Positions 62,666-64,000 of a stretch of 64,000 nt of DNA are shown here, one piece after another. The translations under genes and the position numbers were made by a program. How positions within the stretch are numbered: position 1 is the first letter of the stretch; each line of letters starts with the position of its first letter. The notes beneath the pieces are model-generated. The model was not told the origin of the DNA, ran no database searches, and worked only from the letters and a program-made list of their open reading frames with translations. The stretch comes from Sialis fuliginosa (Eukaryota > Arthropoda > Insecta > Megaloptera > Sialidae). Location of the stretch: the NCBI GenBank assembly GCA_961205875.1, contig OY540822.1, forward strand, positions 1,924,501 through 1,988,500, in the 5' to 3' direction.

Positions 62666-62829
62666 GGGATATGATAATAAGGAGTGATTTGGGATTACAC
62701 TTACTTGTGCACTTCTGTCTTCTTTGACAGGATTCTTCTTTCTTCGGAGTCTTCAAAAAAAAACTTGCTTTTCTCTACTTGCACTTGAGTTTGATTCACA
62801 AACCCTTTTCACCTGACACCAAAATATAT
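62666..62829 (-). promoter_or_regulatory. Leader with primer-binding site
   Basis: On the minus strand, eight bases after the 5' LTR, TGGTGTCAGGTGAAAAGG (62804-62821) is in primer-binding-site position. TGGTGTCAG would pair with a tRNA ending CTGACACCA, as insect tRNA-Leu does; identity beyond ten bases was not checked. A short A/T-rich leader follows to the gag ATG. Confidence 0.7.
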
Positions 62830-63165
62830 TGTTGCGACCTAGTTGCCTAAAATCAACAACTTAATACTCTGGTGTGAGTTACGGTGTCTACGTTGGCCAG
62901 GGAGCTTGATGATGTAGAAAGGTGCAAAAATAGATATAACAAATTTAATTTTAAATACCCTTACTTTATTTGATTAAAATATACAGACGTAGATCAATAA
63001 TTCCTTCCAAGATCACTGATTTGTCATATTTTCATGCACCGTTATATAGCCGACATTTATGCAAAGTATTCGTTTTTACACGCGCTTGGGAAACAAATTG
63101 TCATTATGGAAATGACTTGCCAATAATCCAAGCGCGTGGCTATACAACGCGTGCGGTTCACAACA
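62830..63165 (-). repeat. 5' LTR of the errantivirus-like element
   Basis: Identical over 336 bp to 54080-54415. As the 5' LTR it carries the promoter for the genomic RNA, read leftward. Confidence 0.93.
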
Positions 63166-63176
63166 TTGAATATTTC

Positions 63177-63204
<28 letters not shown>
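63177..63204 (+). repeat. Homopolymer of 28 G
   Basis: Directly right of the 5' LTR, inside the hAT MITE, where related hAT copies carry shorter G-runs. Length probably unreliable. Confidence 0.9.
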
Positions 63205-63207
<3 letters not shown>

Positions 63208-63322
63208 TTATCACAAAAAAGATCATTTATTTCAAACTTGTAATACTAATTTCATATATTTTAAAATTTCGAGGGGGGTTTCGACCCTAAAACCCCCCCG
63301 TTCCTACGCCACTGAATTTGTG

Positions 63323-64000
63323 CAATATTATTTATTGTTATTATCAGCATTATCTCACTTCTATAGATACTTGAAATATCAAAGATTAATGAGGGGCCTT
63401 TCTTGGGCTTTATCTACATAGTTTTATAGCAGGTAAAAATAAAATGTTAGAATTATTTTATGTAGGATAAATAAAAATTAAGGAACGTATAAAACGAAAT
63501 TATAAAATAATACAAGAGTGATTGGGCCTCGTTACTGTCTCCGGCTCTGATCACTCCAGGGTACTTCTAGTCCCCCAGTTATTCATGTTTGATTTTGGTT
63601 ATGTTTATGTACAAATAACTGGATATATTCGCATTAAAATCAATAAAAAATGTATTGATTATATTCAATTCGTTTATTGTCATTTTCTTAACATCTGACT
63701 TTTTTTTTTTAAATAATATTATTATCAATGATGAAAGTAATAATTATAATTGTTATTCTAAAAAAATATTTAAAAATTAAATCAGGAAAGTAAATATTTT
63801 CCAAGTTAAGTGTATTGTAACTTTACTACAAGTAATGGTGTAATCCATAGACATAGAGAATGGACCAGGCATCTGACTCGAACACAGAACCGTGTCAAAA
63901 GAAAGAGATAGAAACAGGTATGGAATAACTGTGTAACTCTATGTCTATGTTCCAAACTACACTGCATCTCTCTCTCCTTTTTTGAACAGATGTTACACCA
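63323..64000. other. Noncoding end of window
   Basis: AT-rich. 63846-63950 forms a small hairpin (CATAGACATAGAG against CTCTATGTCTATG), perhaps a mini-MITE. No gene. Confidence 0.45.

Larger units (their letters stand above)
54080..63165 (-). mobile_element. Errantivirus-like endogenous retroelement, very young but defective
   Basis: Order on the minus strand: LTR, primer-binding site, gag-pol, env, polypurine tract, LTR. The two 336-bp LTRs are identical, so integration was recent. Even so gag-pol has one nonsense codon and env has a large insertion. Gag and Pol are in a single frame, unlike gypsy, which uses a frameshift. No matching short duplication is visible outside the LTRs (GCAT left, TTGA right). 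Confidence 0.9.
53816..63314. mobile_element. hAT element (8-bp TSD AATTTGTG) hosting the errantivirus-like element
   Basis: Termini CAGTGGCGTAGTAAG and, opposite, CAGTGGCGTAGGAACGGGG. AATTTGTG flanks both sides (53808-53815, 63315-63322). Only about 264 bp of hAT sequence lies left of the retroelement and 149 bp right of it, so the unfilled hAT element was a small MITE of about 0.4 kb. G-runs lie just inside both ends. Confidence 0.85.

Noticed and set aside
62970..63290. Small protein shared by 54220-54471 and 62970-63290
   Set aside because: Both are chance frames through the two identical LTRs, on the strand opposite to transcription.

Overview
The window is AT-rich animal DNA, almost certainly from an insect. 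An insect errantivirus-type retroelement with a baculovirus-F-like envelope gene, gypsy, hAT and Tc1/mariner families, and genes with GT-AG introns all point that way. Sternorrhynchan or other hemipteran DNA would fit, but I cannot fix the species. Nearly all of it is transposon sequence nested several layers deep. I see no bacterial operons, CRISPR arrays, rRNA or convincing tRNA genes.

Layout. 1-5145 is the 3' part of a Ty3/gypsy retrotransposon: open gag-pol frame, tandem-repeat array, 3' LTR. It sits inside a MITE whose right part follows (5146-5708). 5905-6371 is a small GC-rich coding remnant. 9490-21139 is a very large TA-flanked element that received a hAT element (8-bp target duplication), which received a TTA-flanked foldback, which holds a mariner relic. 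It also holds a 2.5-kb palindromic element. 21.6-28.5 kb is a row of smaller inverted-repeat elements. 31.5-39.6 kb holds the one convincing cellular gene, on the minus strand: a STAND/NACHT ATPase with ankyrin repeats and an N-terminal region that looks like a PD-(D/E)XK nuclease. A short first exon 3.8 kb upstream fits it in phase, and a 3-kb palindromic transposon fills most of the intron. 40.2-53.4 kb is again palindromes, a solo LTR and MITEs. 53816-63314 is a hAT element containing a 9.1-kb errantivirus-like element with two identical 336-bp LTRs, a gag-pol frame broken by one stop codon, and an env gene broken by a 1.6-kb insertion.

How it works together. The transposons are a nested record, and several insertion sites can be read by comparison with empty sites in sister repeats or opposite palindrome arms. 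The NACHT-ankyrin gene has the layout of an innate immune sensor (candidate nuclease effector, ATPase switch, repeat sensor), parallel to bacterial Avs/STAND defence proteins. I consider it the most interesting object here. The many kilobase-scale palindromes could yield long hairpin RNA if transcribed, and one lies inside the intron of that gene.
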